Of a stretch of 64,000 nt of DNA, positions 52,281-60,890 are shown piece after piece. Below the pieces are notes generated by a model. The model saw only the letters and a list, made by a program, of their open reading frames with translations, ran no database searches and had not been told where the DNA came from. Location: positions 1,240,001 through 1,304,000 of the forward strand of contig CAXXUH010000004.1 in assembly GCA_963665405.2 (NCBI GenBank). The letters are read 5' to 3'. A program made the position numbers and the translations under genes. Position 1 is the first letter of the stretch; each line of letters starts with the position of its first letter. Source of the stretch: G963665405 sp963665405. Its GTDB lineage: Bacteria; Chloroflexota; Dehalococcoidia; Lucifugimonadales; G963665405.

Positions 52281-52841
52281 CTAGTCGCCGTACTGGATCT
52301 TGGCTCTGATGAAGACTGCGGCGGCGCCGATGAACACCACGACCACACCGACCCAGTTCCAGTGGAGAAGCCCTCCGGCCAGGACCGTGACGGCGAAGAA
52401 CACGAGCCCGGTCCACCCGACGTTCTTGGTGGACCGGAGGAACGAGAGGCCCGCAACCAGGCCTATCATGGCTCCGTACGGCAGAATGCCCGCGGTCGAT
52501 CCCATCGCCGCCGCCATGCCCGTCCCGCCTCGGAAGCGGAAGAACAGCGGAAAGAACTGGCCCAATAGCATGGCCGCAACCAGGGGTAAGGCCGCCCAGG
52601 TGGGCTGACCTAGAAAGAACAGCGGCAGCGTGACGGCCGTCCCCTTGGCAACGTCGAGAACGAACACCGAGTATCCGGCGCGCCGTCCCACCTCCCTCGC
52701 GATATTGGCCGTGCCGGGGTTCCCCGTGCCAAGCTCGCGGATGTTGACGCCCATCGCTCGGGTGACTATGTCGCCCGTCGATATGGAGCCGACAAGATAG
52801 GCGCCAAGGGTCCAGATCACGTAAATCCAGGGTTCGTACAC
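52281..52841 (-). CDS. plsY: Glycerol-3-phosphate acyltransferase PlsY
   Basis: 186 residues from GTG 52841, preceded by GGAGAG with 7-base spacing; an ATG at 52919 in frame would add an Arg-rich stretch. Membrane protein with motifs 'LGAYLVGSISTGDIVTRAMGVNIRELGTGNPGTANIAREVG' (motif 1 and GTGNPGTAN, equivalent to GSGNxGATN) and 'FFPLFFRFRGGTGMAAAMGS' (third motif, K replaced by R). PlsY acylates glycerol-3-phosphate from acyl phosphate, the first step of phospholipid synthesis. The minus-strand promoter TTGAAG-N18-TATGAT lies at 52967-52996. Confidence 0.88.
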   Translation of the reverse strand: MYEPWIYVIWTLGAYLVGSISTGDIVTRAMGVNIRELGTGNPGTANIAREVGRRAGYSVFVLDVAKGTAVTLPLFFLGQPTWAALPLVAAMLLGQFFPLFFRFRGGTGMAAAMGSTAGILPYGAMIGLVAGLSFLRSTKNVGWTGLVFFAVTVLAGGLLHWNWVGVVVVFIGAAAVFIRAKIQYGD

Positions 52842-52966
52842 GAGGTTGCTCTCCAATAGGGTTCGGATTCGATCCGTCCGGACCGGCCTTTCCAGACCTG
52901 TCCCGAGAGGGCCTCCCATCGGCGGGGCGACCGGCTTCAGGGGCCAAGGTGCTCCCGGCGCACGGT

Positions 52967-52996
52967 ATCATAGCCGGGCCGCCTCGAAGACTTCAA
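52967..52996 (-). promoter_or_regulatory. Promoter of plsY
   Basis: Minus strand: TTGAAG (52991-52996), an 18-base spacer, TATGAT (52967-52972). The first base of the transcript would fall near 52960, giving a leader of roughly 40-120 bases depending on the start codon used. Confidence 0.5.
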
Positions 52997-53106
52997 GGGC
53001 CGTCACACCCACGTGTGTTATACTCCGGCCGCCTTTTGTGGAGCACCCCGGCCGCCAGGCCGTCGCTGTGCTCGCACGGTTCCTATTCAATCCGGGAGAA
53101 CCAGAC

Positions 53107-54114
53107 TTGACTACACGAGATTCCGCTACCACAGACGTCTACGACAGCTCAATCGTGATCGACGGACTCAACGTTAGCCTCTGGGAGAGTCCGGCCGTCT
53201 ACCGAAGCCTGAACGCTGGCGGGGTGACAGCAATCAACGCCACCATCGCCATCTGGGAGGGGTTTACGCCCACGCTGGATAGGATCCAGGGATGGCAGAG
53301 GCGGTTCCGCGAGCACTCGGACCTGATATTCAAGGCTACCACTACCGCGGACATCGAGAAGGCTAAGCGGACCGGCAAGACGGGCGTGATCCTCGGGTGG
53401 CAGAACGCTACTCCCATTGAGAACGAGTTGGACCGTCTCGAGCTATTCCACTCGCTGGGCGTCCGGATCGTCCAGGTCACCTACAACGAGCGCAACCTCC
53501 TTGGCAACGGATGCTACGAGCGTACCGACGAAGGTCTGAGCAGATTCGGCGTCGATGCGGTCAAGGAGATGAACCGTCTGGGCATACTGATCGACCTGTC
53601 CCACGTCGGTGACCGGACGACCATCGAGACGATCGAGACGTCCTCCGTCCCGGTGGCGGCCACCCACTCCAACGCGCGCTCGTTCGTAGACCATGTGCGT
53701 AATAAGACAGACGACGCGCTCAAGCTAATGGCGGAGCGAGGCGGGGTGATCGGCGCCAACGCATTCCCGATCTTTCTGAGAGAGGGGTACCGGTCGACCG
53801 TCAGCGACTACGTCGACGCAATGGACGACCTGGTCGAGCGGGTGGGCGTGGACCACGTCGGAATCGGCACCGACTTCTGCCAGGACCAGCCACACTCCTT
53901 CTTCGAGTACCTGTTCGCCCAGCAGGGTACCAAGCCTCAGCCGACCCCCGTCCCCGACCCCCACCACCACCCGAGAGACTTCGAGACGCCGGACAAGATG
54001 CCCAACCTCGGGTCGGAGCTGTCGAAGCGCGGATATACGGCCGAAGACGTGTCGAAGCTGCTGGGTGGGAACTGGATGCGCCTGTTCGGGCAGGTCTGGA
54101 GAACCGAGGACTAG
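53107..54114 (+). CDS. Membrane-dipeptidase family (M19-like) protein lacking metal ligands
   Basis: 335 residues from TTG 53107, with GGGAGA 7-12 bases upstream. Renal-dipeptidase fold: 'GLSRFGVDAVKEMNRLGILIDLSHVGDRTTIETIETSSVPVAATHSNARSFVDH', 'ERGGVIGANAFPIFL' and 'VGVDHVGIGTDF'. The two later His ligands (DLSH and ATHSNAR) are present. But the N-terminal HxD reads 'DGLNVSLW' (H to L, D to V) and the bridging Glu of 'GIEG' reads 'GWQN'. It therefore cannot bind the usual two-zinc centre unchanged and may have a different activity. Monocistronic; a TATACT at 53019-53024 may be its -10 box. Confidence 0.82.
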   Translation: MTTRDSATTDVYDSSIVIDGLNVSLWESPAVYRSLNAGGVTAINATIAIWEGFTPTLDRIQGWQRRFREHSDLIFKATTTADIEKAKRTGKTGVILGWQNATPIENELDRLELFHSLGVRIVQVTYNERNLLGNGCYERTDEGLSRFGVDAVKEMNRLGILIDLSHVGDRTTIETIETSSVPVAATHSNARSFVDHVRNKTDDALKLMAERGGVIGANAFPIFLREGYRSTVSDYVDAMDDLVERVGVDHVGIGTDFCQDQPHSFFEYLFAQQGTKPQPTPVPDPHHHPRDFETPDKMPNLGSELSKRGYTAEDVSKLLGGNWMRLFGQVWRTED

Positions 54115-54152
54115 GGCCCGGTCGTGTCCTGAGAGGTCCGCCTTAGACGGAC

Positions 54153-55073
54153 TCAGAACGTCATGGACGGCCGTTGGCGATCCTGGACTCCGGAGTCTCC
54201 CGAAATGCCCGCCCGGCTCAGAATCTCGGGCACAAGCGACTCCCAGCCTATCGCCATGATGTGGACCCCGGCGCACATCTCCTTGATCTCGGACAGTACC
54301 CGTCCGGCGATCTCGACGCTCGCCTGTCTCCTGTCTTCGGCCCGATCCAGCTCCGCGATTATCGGGTCCGGAATCGACACGCCGGGTAGTCTCTCGTTGA
54401 GGCGCCTTGCCATTCCGGCCGACTTGACCACGATGAAGCCCGCCAGTATCGGAACTCCGAGCGGCCTGACCTTGTCCATGAAGCGCTCGAACCCGGCGGG
54501 GTCGTACACTGCCTGGGTCTGGAAGAAGCGGGCGCCCGCTTCGACCTTCTCGCCCATCCGGCGCAGCTCCTTGTCGGGGTCCGCGGCGCCTGGGTTGACG
54601 ACGGCGCCGGCGAAGAAGTCTGGACTCCCGCCGCTCAGCGAGTTCCCCGCGAGGTCCTCGCCGGAGGCGAGGGCGCAGGCTGTGCGCAGCAGGGCCGCGG
54701 CGTCGAGGTCGAACACTGGCTTCGCCTCCGGGTTGTCCCCCGCGCTTGGGGGGTCGCCGGTCATGCACACCAGGTTGGTGACACCCAGGACGTGAGCGGC
54801 CAGCAGGTCGGACTGTACCGCGATCCTGTTCCGGTCGCGGCCCGTGATCTGCAGGATCGTCTCGATCCCCTTGTCGGCGAGGACATGGGCAACGGCCAGC
54901 GGCGACATCGTCATGATCGAGCTGGCCGAGTCGGTCAGGTTGAAGGCGTCGACCACGTCGCGGAGCTGCTCAGCCTTCTGCGTCAGGTCGGACAGCTCGA
55001 TGCCCTTCGGCGGGGCCAGCTCGCACGTCACCACGAGCCTTCCGCTTCCGAGCCTTTCCGCCAGCAAGCTCAT
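54153..55073 (-). CDS. Methylenetetrahydrofolate reductase
   Basis: 306 residues if started at ATG 55071-55073; the frame is open to 55208 with another ATG at about 55133. TIM-barrel MetF pattern: 'LVVTCELAPPKGIELSDLTQKAEQLRDVVDAFNLTDSASS', 'VLGVTNLVCMTGDPPSAGDNPEAKPVFDLDA', 'GARFFQTQAVYDPAGFERFMDKVRPLGVPILAGFIVVKSAGMARRLNERLPGVSIPD'. It reduces 5,10-methylene-THF to 5-methyl-THF with FAD, feeding methionine synthesis or a Wood-Ljungdahl branch. The absence of a C-terminal domain fits a bacterial enzyme. Divergent from guaB. Confidence 0.85.
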   Translation of the reverse strand: MSLLAERLGSGRLVVTCELAPPKGIELSDLTQKAEQLRDVVDAFNLTDSASSIMTMSPLAVAHVLADKGIETILQITGRDRNRIAVQSDLLAAHVLGVTNLVCMTGDPPSAGDNPEAKPVFDLDAAALLRTACALASGEDLAGNSLSGGSPDFFAGAVVNPGAADPDKELRRMGEKVEAGARFFQTQAVYDPAGFERFMDKVRPLGVPILAGFIVVKSAGMARRLNERLPGVSIPDPIIAELDRAEDRRQASVEIAGRVLSEIKEMCAGVHIMAIGWESLVPEILSRAGISGDSGVQDRQRPSMTF

Positions 55074-55265
55074 CTGGCCGCTCTCGGATGACTGCAGACG
55101 CGGGAGGTTTCCACGTTCGCATTGTAGCCCCATCCCCGACAGTCGCCAACCCGGCCGGTCGACGATATCTGAGCTTCGCCCCGCCGACCCTGTCCCTCGG
55201 GGGCTCATCGAAACCGGCTATGCTACGATTAATGTATCAGGGCCAACGGACGGCGAGGTGAAGGC

Positions 55266-56717
55266 TTGGACTCTATTCCCTTGGGATTGACCTACGACGA
55301 TGTCTTGCTGGTCCCGCGTTTCTCGTCGATTCGGAGCCGGAGGGACGTGGACGTCTCGACCCGATTCACCAGGGACATCGCTCTCAAGGTGCCACTGGTC
55401 AGCGCCAACATGGACACCGTGACAGAGGCTCCGATGGCGATAGCGCTGGCTGAGTTCGGAGGTCTGGGAGTGATCCACCGATTCCTGCCGATCGAGGACC
55501 AGGCGGCGGCGGTATCCAGGGTCAAGCGGCACCAAAACGAGATCATCGAGGACCCGTACACGGTGGCTCCAGGCTCCACGGTCCAGGACGCCCGGCTGAT
55601 GATGAGTGACCGGGACGTCGGCGGCCTACCCGTCGTGAGCGGCGACAACAGGCTGCTGGGTATCGTGACACGGCGCGACGTCCAGTTCGGCGACGGTCAC
55701 AGCCTCGTCTCGGACCACATGACGCCTGCGGACCGCCTGGTGGTGGCCGCCCCCGACGTGACCCTCGACGAAGCGCGGGAGGCCATGACGCGCCGGCGAG
55801 TGGAGAAGCTGCCCCTGGTGGACGGTCAGGGCCGCCTCGTCGGACTGATGACCGCCCGAGACCTGGCCCGGGACCCTGCCCTCAGCGAAGCGACCCGGGA
55901 CTCCAAAGGGAGGCTGAGGGTCGCGGCGGCAGTCGGGGTCGTGGGCGATTTCCTCGAGCGGGCCCAGACACTGGTGGGCGTCGGAGCTGATGCTCTCGTC
56001 ATAGACATCGCCCACGGCGACTCCGCTCCGATGCTGGAGGCCGTCCGGCGACTGCGCGAGGTCGTCGGCGCCGTGTCTCTGGTGGCTGGAAACGTTGCGA
56101 CGGCGGAAGGCACGGAGCGCCTCATCGACGTGGGCGCCGACGCGGTAAAGGTGGGCGTTGGACCCGGATCGGTGTGCATCACTCGTGAGGTCGCGGGGGT
56201 CGGAATGCCACAGCTCACTGCGGTGATGCAGTCTGCCGAGGTCGCCCACGGCCACGGGGTGCCGGTGATCGCGGACGGCGGCATCCGGCGGCCGGGAGAT
56301 GTGGCCAAGGCCATGGGTGCGGGCGCATCGACGGTGATGCTTGGAAGGCTGCTGGCAGGGACCGACCAGAGCCCCGGATTCATCATCATGCGCGACGGCT
56401 CGAAGATGAAGGTCGTACGCGGCATGGCCTCGACAGAGGCGACGGTGGAGCGGTCGAGACGAGACGGCGCTGCGGGCGGGCCGGTCTCGAACGGGGAGAC
56501 CGGGGACTCGCATACAGCAGCTGAGGGTGTCCAAACGCTCGTTCGATACAGGGGAGGGGTCCAGGACGTGCTGAGCGAGATCGTCGCCGGCCTGCGCTCC
56601 GGGATGAGCTACTGCGACGCTGCCGACATGCGCCAGATGTGGGAGAACGCACACTTCGTCAGGCAGACGCAGGCGGGCATCCGGGAGAGCGGAGCCTGGG
56701 CCGAAGGCGGCTACTGA
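55266..56717 (+). CDS. guaB: IMP dehydrogenase
   Basis: 483 residues from TTG 55266, with GAGGTGA a few bases upstream. Barrel start 'LGLTYDDVLLVPRFSSIRSRRDVDVSTRFTRDIALKVPLVSANMDTVTEAPMAIALAEFGGLGVIHR'. Two CBS domains at about 90-205. Active site 'VKVGVGPGSVCITREVAGVGMPQ' with the catalytic Cys, then 'VPVIADGGIRRPGDVAKAMGAGASTVMLGRLLAGTDQSPG' and the flap region 'YRGMAS'-like ('VRGMASTEA'). It oxidises IMP to XMP, the committed step of guanine nucleotide synthesis. It ends 7 bases inside the convergent response-regulator gene. TACGAT at 55224-55229 may be its -10 box. Confidence 0.95.
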   Translation: MDSIPLGLTYDDVLLVPRFSSIRSRRDVDVSTRFTRDIALKVPLVSANMDTVTEAPMAIALAEFGGLGVIHRFLPIEDQAAAVSRVKRHQNEIIEDPYTVAPGSTVQDARLMMSDRDVGGLPVVSGDNRLLGIVTRRDVQFGDGHSLVSDHMTPADRLVVAAPDVTLDEAREAMTRRRVEKLPLVDGQGRLVGLMTARDLARDPALSEATRDSKGRLRVAAAVGVVGDFLERAQTLVGVGADALVIDIAHGDSAPMLEAVRRLREVVGAVSLVAGNVATAEGTERLIDVGADAVKVGVGPGSVCITREVAGVGMPQLTAVMQSAEVAHGHGVPVIADGGIRRPGDVAKAMGAGASTVMLGRLLAGTDQSPGFIIMRDGSKMKVVRGMASTEATVERSRRDGAAGGPVSNGETGDSHTAAEGVQTLVRYRGGVQDVLSEIVAGLRSGMSYCDAADMRQMWENAHFVRQTQAGIRESGAWAEGGY

Positions 56718-57382
56718 AGAATCTTCTTCTCGAACCCTATCCGGACGGCCTCCGTCCGGCTCTGGGCTCCCAGCTTGGACATGATGCTGCTGGCGTGTGC
56801 CTCGACCGTGCGCACGGAGATCGACAGGTCCTGGGCCACTTCGGTGTTGCGCAGCCCCTGGGAGATCAGCTCGAGGACCTCGACCTCCCTGCCGGTCAGA
56901 TCCTCCATGTGCCGGGCGGTTCCCGCCCCCGGGCCGTTGTACGTCCGCATGACCTTGGACGCGATCGCGGGCGGCAGGACGACCCCGCCCCCGGCTATCT
57001 CTCGCAGCGCGTCCACCAGGGTCTCCTGGGGAGCGTCCTTGAGCAGATAGCCTTCCATGCCGGCTCGGGCCGCGGCGCGCACGTACTGGTCGAAATCGTA
57101 CCCGCTCAGCATGAGGATCTTGATCGACGGCCACTCTCGACGAACGACCTTCGCCGCCTCGATCCCTGACTTCGCTGGCAGCCGTATGTCGAGTACCACG
57201 ATGTCCGGCTCGGTCTCGGGCACCATGGCCAGGGCCTCTTCGGCGGAGGCCGCCTCGCCCACGACCTTCATGTCCGGCTCCTGGGACAGGCGATGCCGGA
57301 TCCCCTCTCGGAACATCTGCTGATCGTCCACAATGAGGACCCGTATCTGGGTGGCACGCGGATCGCTATTTGACATCGCCAT
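56711..57382 (-). CDS. NarL/FixJ-type response regulator
   Basis: 223 residues; a second ATG at 57376 has a better-spaced GAGGA and may be the true start. The receiver domain covers about 10-130, with the phospho-acceptor Asp in 'DIVVLDIRLPAKSG', acidic pair 'IVDDQQMFREG', Ser/Thr switch 'ILMLSGYD' and Lys in 'GYLLKDAP'. The LuxR-type DNA-binding domain is 'LTGREVEVLELISQGLRNTEVAQDLSISVRTVEAHASSIMSKLGAQSRTEAVR'. No histidine kinase is encoded in the window, so this is an orphan here. Targets unknown. Convergent with guaB. Confidence 0.93.
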   Translation of the reverse strand: MAMSNSDPRATQIRVLIVDDQQMFREGIRHRLSQEPDMKVVGEAASAEEALAMVPETEPDIVVLDIRLPAKSGIEAAKVVRREWPSIKILMLSGYDFDQYVRAAARAGMEGYLLKDAPQETLVDALREIAGGGVVLPPAIASKVMRTYNGPGAGTARHMEDLTGREVEVLELISQGLRNTEVAQDLSISVRTVEAHASSIMSKLGAQSRTEAVRIGFEKKILQ

Positions 57383-57575
57383 TCCTCAACGGTACACGGG
57401 CCTGCATCCTGGTACCCCATCCGGGTACAGTCGTAGGGTTTCATATCTGCCCGTAACTCCCCATAAAGTGGCAACATTGGCCTGATTTAGCTACGAATTA
57501 CCCCGATTCTTGGCCCTTGACGTTTCAAGGCGCTCCATGTAACATCTCTCCAAAAGTGGTAACAGAGAGGGGAAT

Positions 57576-58742
57576 ATGGAACGCCCTAAGAAGCTATCAG
57601 CAACCTTTGTCAAGACGATCTCTGCCCCAGGGCGCTATGGAGACGGGCGCGGCGGGCATGGCCTGTCATTGCTGGTGAAACCTTCGTCAACTGGACGGGT
57701 CCGGCGTATCTGGTGCCAGAGGCTACGGATCGACGGCAAGGCGGTTGACCTGGGGCTAGGTTCGTTCCCGGTGACGACGTTAGCCGAAGCACGGGCAAAG
57801 GCGTTGGCCAACCGCCGATCCATCGAACACGGCCAGGAGGACCCGCGCACGAAGGCTCGCACAGTCCCGACGTTCTCTCAAGCTGTTGAGACAGTGATAG
57901 ACCTCCATCAAGCCAATTGGAAGAATCCGCGCGTTGCCAGTCAGTGGCGGGCCAGCATGAAAGAGTACGCCTTGCCGAAGCTGGGGCGCAAGACCGTTGC
58001 CGCTATCACCACGTCGGACATTATGGCCGTGCTGTCTCCGATATGGTTGGAGAAACGGGAGACGTCCCGGAAGCTACGCCAGCGGTTGGGGATGGTAATG
58101 AAGTGGGCGGTTGCAGAAGGCTATCGGGATGATAACCCGGCTGGTGATGCAATCGGCGCGGCCCTACCCAAGCCAACCCAACAAGTGGTCCACCAAAAGG
58201 CGTTGCCATTCGCGGAAGTGGGCGCGGCCTTGGCTGCCATCCGAGAGACCGGCGCTTGGCCAGCAACGAAACTTGCCTTTGAGTTTTTGACACTCACAGC
58301 AACCCGGTCTGGTGAGGTCCGTCACGCAACCTGGTCTGAGATAGACCATGGGAAACGGGTATGGGAGATTCCAGCGGCGAGAACGAAAACCGGCAAGGTG
58401 CATCGTGTCCCTTTGTCTAATCAGGCGATGGACCTGCTAGAGCAAGCGCGGGAATCGACCGGCGGCGAGGGCTTGGTGTTCCCGGCGCAGCGTGGAAAAC
58501 CGTTGACGGATAGCACCATTAGCAAGCTCGTGCGGGAAAATGGCATCGGTTGTGTACCCCACGGTATGCGCTCCAGCTTCCGAGATTGGGGGGCTGAATG
58601 TTCGGATGCGCCAAGAGAGATAGCCGAGTTTGCCTTGGGCCACGTCGAAGGTTCGGCTGCGGAACTGGCCTACCGGCGAACAGATTACTTTGAACGCCGT
58701 AGGGAATTGATGCAAGCCTGGGCCGACTACCTGGCCAGCTAA
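57576..58742 (+). CDS. Tyrosine-type integrase (P4/DUF4102-like)
   Basis: 388 residues with GAGAGGGG upstream. The N-terminal arm-binding domain is of the DUF4102 type ('GGHGLSLLVKPSSTGRVRRIWCQRLRIDGKAVDLGLGSFPVTTLAEARAKALANRR'), followed by a core-binding helical domain and a catalytic domain: Arg in 'TATRSGEVRHATW', Lys in 'RTKTGKVHRVPL', His-x-x-Arg in 'CVPHGMRSSFRDWGAE', His in 'EFALGHVEGSAAELAYRRTDYFERRRELM' and the nucleophile Tyr in the same stretch. It integrates and excises genetic elements and marks the left end of the island that runs to at least 60.9 kb. The attachment site is not resolved. Confidence 0.93.
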   Translation: MERPKKLSATFVKTISAPGRYGDGRGGHGLSLLVKPSSTGRVRRIWCQRLRIDGKAVDLGLGSFPVTTLAEARAKALANRRSIEHGQEDPRTKARTVPTFSQAVETVIDLHQANWKNPRVASQWRASMKEYALPKLGRKTVAAITTSDIMAVLSPIWLEKRETSRKLRQRLGMVMKWAVAEGYRDDNPAGDAIGAALPKPTQQVVHQKALPFAEVGAALAAIRETGAWPATKLAFEFLTLTATRSGEVRHATWSEIDHGKRVWEIPAARTKTGKVHRVPLSNQAMDLLEQARESTGGEGLVFPAQRGKPLTDSTISKLVRENGIGCVPHGMRSSFRDWGAECSDAPREIAEFALGHVEGSAAELAYRRTDYFERRRELMQAWADYLAS

Positions 58743-58881
58743 CCGCAACAGCACCGATCCACTGCTGTACCCTTCTTATTTAGAAGGCTGATTTGACCTG
58801 ACTCCTCACAATTCAACCGGAAGTCCAGGAATGGCGTCGGTACTTGACAAGCCACTGCATATCGTGTATGTTCTAGGGTTT

Positions 58882-58911
58882 TTGCTACATGCTGTGGTGT
58901 TGTGATATAAT
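58882..58911 (+). promoter_or_regulatory. Promoter of the AlpA-like gene
   Basis: TTGCTA (58882-58887), an 18-base spacer, and a perfect TATAAT (58906-58911), about 60 bases before the GTG start. The surroundings are AT-richer than the chromosome. Confidence 0.6.
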
Positions 58912-58969
58912 AGCGGCAGTCAATAAGCCGCCGAGCAGACGCGAGTGCAGCTTAATTAGGAGGGCGATC

Positions 58970-59149
58970 GTGCAGAGGCAGATTCTCCGCTTAAAGGACG
59001 TTGTCGAGCTCGTCGGCCTGAGCAAAACGACAATCTGGCGCCGGATGCGGGCCGGTGAGTTCCCGCCGGCCATTCGGTTGGGCGGGCCATCAACGCGGGC
59101 CGTCGGATGGAAGATGACAGACGTGGAGGCATGGCTTGAGCAGCGATAA
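58970..59149 (+). CDS. AlpA-family transcriptional regulator
   Basis: 59 residues from GTG 58970, fixed by AGGAGGG at 58958-58964; an in-frame ATG further up would add unrelated sequence. 'ILRLKDVVELVGLSKTTIWRRMRAGEFPPAIRLGGPSTRAVGWKMTDVEAWLEQR' is a complete AlpA/MerR-like helix-turn-helix with the 'SK-TI-R--R-G-FP--I-LG---VGW' pattern. In P4-like elements AlpA activates the integrase/excision functions. Here it follows the integrase and precedes a replication gene, the same order as in many satellites. Confidence 0.9.
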   Translation: MQRQILRLKDVVELVGLSKTTIWRRMRAGEFPPAIRLGGPSTRAVGWKMTDVEAWLEQR

Positions 59150-59224
59150 GGCAACTTAGGACAAAAAGCTAACCGGCCCTTCCACCTCTCAAAGTCTCGG
59201 GCCGGTTAGCACAAGGGGTGAACC

Positions 59225-60421
59225 TTGCGTAAGGATGTTACCAGAAAACGCGCCCCACTTTCCCGACTCTACGACCGAGGACTACATGCGGTGCTATGCC
59301 GGGCCGATAAGAGTCCGTTCTGGCGCGGCTGGCAGCATCATCGGGCTCCCTTAGACGAAATAGAGCACCACCAAATTCAAGGGTTGCCCATGGGAGTCAT
59401 TCCGTGGTCACTGAGGGCCAGCGGCCTAGACGTTGACCGGGGCAACCCTTCCGACTTCGCAACCGCTTACCCGCCGATGGCCCGCCTACCCAGCCGACGC
59501 CCTGGCGGCCAACATCTCTGGTACAGGGATACCCAGCCGCGCCGGAATCTCCAGCAACTCGCCGTTCCGGGCTGGAGCGGGGATCTGCGGTCAAGGACCG
59601 GGTATCTCATAAATTGGGCGGGTGAAGCGGGCTGGGAAGCACTTTTAGACGGGGTGATTCACGAACGGGGTGTACTCTTTCCCGCCGACGCCCTGGGAAC
59701 CGCGTCTACGTCGATCCTGGAGCAAACGCAAGGGGTTCCGGCGCCGGCTTCCATACCCTGGGAGCGGACGGCGGCTGGTCTACCAGACCTACGGGTCATC
59801 ATGCCGGGTCAACGGAACCTTGCCCTGTTCGACCACGTAAGGTTTTGGGCCTACAAGGCATCGTTGGGGCGGGATCTGGACGAATGGCATAAGCGGGTCG
59901 AATACCATGCGAACTACCTTAATCGGTTCTTCTCTGTGTCCCTGGAGACACAGGAAGTCCGGGGCGTCGCCTACAGCGTGGCATCGTTTGTGTGGGCGAG
60001 GCCAGCCCTGAACCATGCCCCGGAAGTCCAGGCGGCGAGGGGCCGAAGGTCGGGGCAGTCAAGGCGCGATGCCAAAGCGGGGCGCAACTCGACCATCCGT
60101 GACCTGAAGGATGATGGTTGGACCGTTGAGGACATTGCCGCAATCATAGGCATTCACCAGAGGACAGTGTATCGAGCCATGCAATCCCAGCAGCCCACCT
60201 TGATACGAAGCGTATCAACTGACACGAACCTATCAGGGGGGCGTCTCCCCCCGGGGGGGGGGGGGGCTCCCTCCCGGGGGGGGGGCTCCCGGCATGCAAT
60301 GCCAGCCGCCCACCTTGATACGACGCGCTCAACCGGCGTCATCGGGCGCTGCGGGCGCTGGCAAGGGAGGGACGGGATGAGTAGCCACGATATGGATTCA
60401 GCATATAAGGAGAGCGACTAA
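59225..60421 (+). CDS. Replication initiator / primase-like protein of the island
   Basis: 398 residues from TTG 59225. Residues 15-140 resemble the bifunctional primase-polymerase N-terminal fold ('LCRADKSPFWRGWQHHRAPLDEIEHHQIQGLPMGVIPWSLRASGLDVDRG', 'RRPGGQHLWYRD', 'DLRSRTGYLINW'). 'PGQRNLALFDHVRFWAYKASLG' is like the PriCT-1 segment of plasmid Rep proteins. A helix-turn-helix follows at about 290-320 ('TIRDLKDDGWTVEDIAAIIGIHQRTVYRAMQ'). After that the frame crosses two G tracts (14 and 10 G's) with a direct repeat around them, so the C-terminal 70 residues are unreliable. Probably initiates replication of the element. Confidence 0.65.
   Translation: MRKDVTRKRAPLSRLYDRGLHAVLCRADKSPFWRGWQHHRAPLDEIEHHQIQGLPMGVIPWSLRASGLDVDRGNPSDFATAYPPMARLPSRRPGGQHLWYRDTQPRRNLQQLAVPGWSGDLRSRTGYLINWAGEAGWEALLDGVIHERGVLFPADALGTASTSILEQTQGVPAPASIPWERTAAGLPDLRVIMPGQRNLALFDHVRFWAYKASLGRDLDEWHKRVEYHANYLNRFFSVSLETQEVRGVAYSVASFVWARPALNHAPEVQAARGRRSGQSRRDAKAGRNSTIRDLKDDGWTVEDIAAIIGIHQRTVYRAMQSQQPTLIRSVSTDTNLSGGRLPPGGGGAPSRGGGSRHAMPAAHLDTTRSTGVIGRCGRWQGRDGMSSHDMDSAYKESD
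60179..60327. repeat. Direct repeats, palindrome and long G tracts in the rep gene 3' part
   Basis: Two 34-bp near-identical copies (60179-60212 and 60294-60327). Between them lies a 19-bp palindrome TTGATACGAAGCGTATCAA (60200-60218) that overlaps the first copy, and G tracts at 60253-60266 and 60276-60285. This could be an origin with an initiator-binding site, or a duplication made by slippage. The palindrome is the best candidate operator or iteron. Confidence 0.55.
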
Positions 60422-60699
60422 TGGCAATCGGAAAGTGGGAGCCAGTCACCCTTGGGGACTATCTAGCCGACCCAATTCGCGACGTAATCATGAATGTGGC
60501 CGAGTGGATGAAAGAGTATACCCACGGCTTCGAAGCAGGTGGAAAAGAATATCCCGACGTCCAATCTGAGGCACAGGAACGAGACTTTGACATCATCATC
60601 CAAGGGGCCAAGGTGGTCGACCTGCTACGGCAAGCGCAAGAAGCAATCGATGTCCTGGCGGAGATGGCAGACGAGGTAGACGAAGACGAGGACGAGTGA
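60421..60699 (+). CDS. Small acidic protein of the island, function unknown
   Basis: 92 residues. Its ATG overlaps the stop of the rep-like gene, so the two are coupled. The sequence is helical and strongly acidic at the end ('LAEMADEVDEDEDE'), with no motif recognised. It overlaps the next ORF by 4 bases (GTGA). It may be a DNA mimic or partner of the replication protein, which is speculation. Confidence 0.55.
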   Translation: MAIGKWEPVTLGDYLADPIRDVIMNVAEWMKEYTHGFEAGGKEYPDVQSEAQERDFDIIIQGAKVVDLLRQAQEAIDVLAEMADEVDEDEDE

Positions 60700-60890
60700 T
60701 AGCGCCGAAGTACCGGACCGACGCCCGGGCCTGTAGCTGCCCTGGCTTCTGGTACCGGCGGAGCTGCAAGCACTACCGCGCATACCGTGAGGCGGTGTCG
60801 CTGCTAGAGACTCAGAACGCGGTCAATCTGGCCTGGGATACCCGAAGGGGCGGAAACGTCGCTGTACGGGCCTCTCAGAAGGGCATTTGA
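60696..60890 (+). CDS. Small SWIM-like zinc-finger protein (64 aa)
   Basis: 64 residues from GTG 60696. 'ACSCPGFWYRRSCKHYRAY' fits the SWIM zinc-finger pattern C-x-C-x(n)-C-x-H, which binds DNA or proteins. SWIM modules are often found alone in phage and plasmid genes of these genomes. Coupled by overlap to the acidic protein upstream. Confidence 0.6.
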   Translation: MIAPKYRTDARACSCPGFWYRRSCKHYRAYREAVSLLETQNAVNLAWDTRRGGNVAVRASQKGI

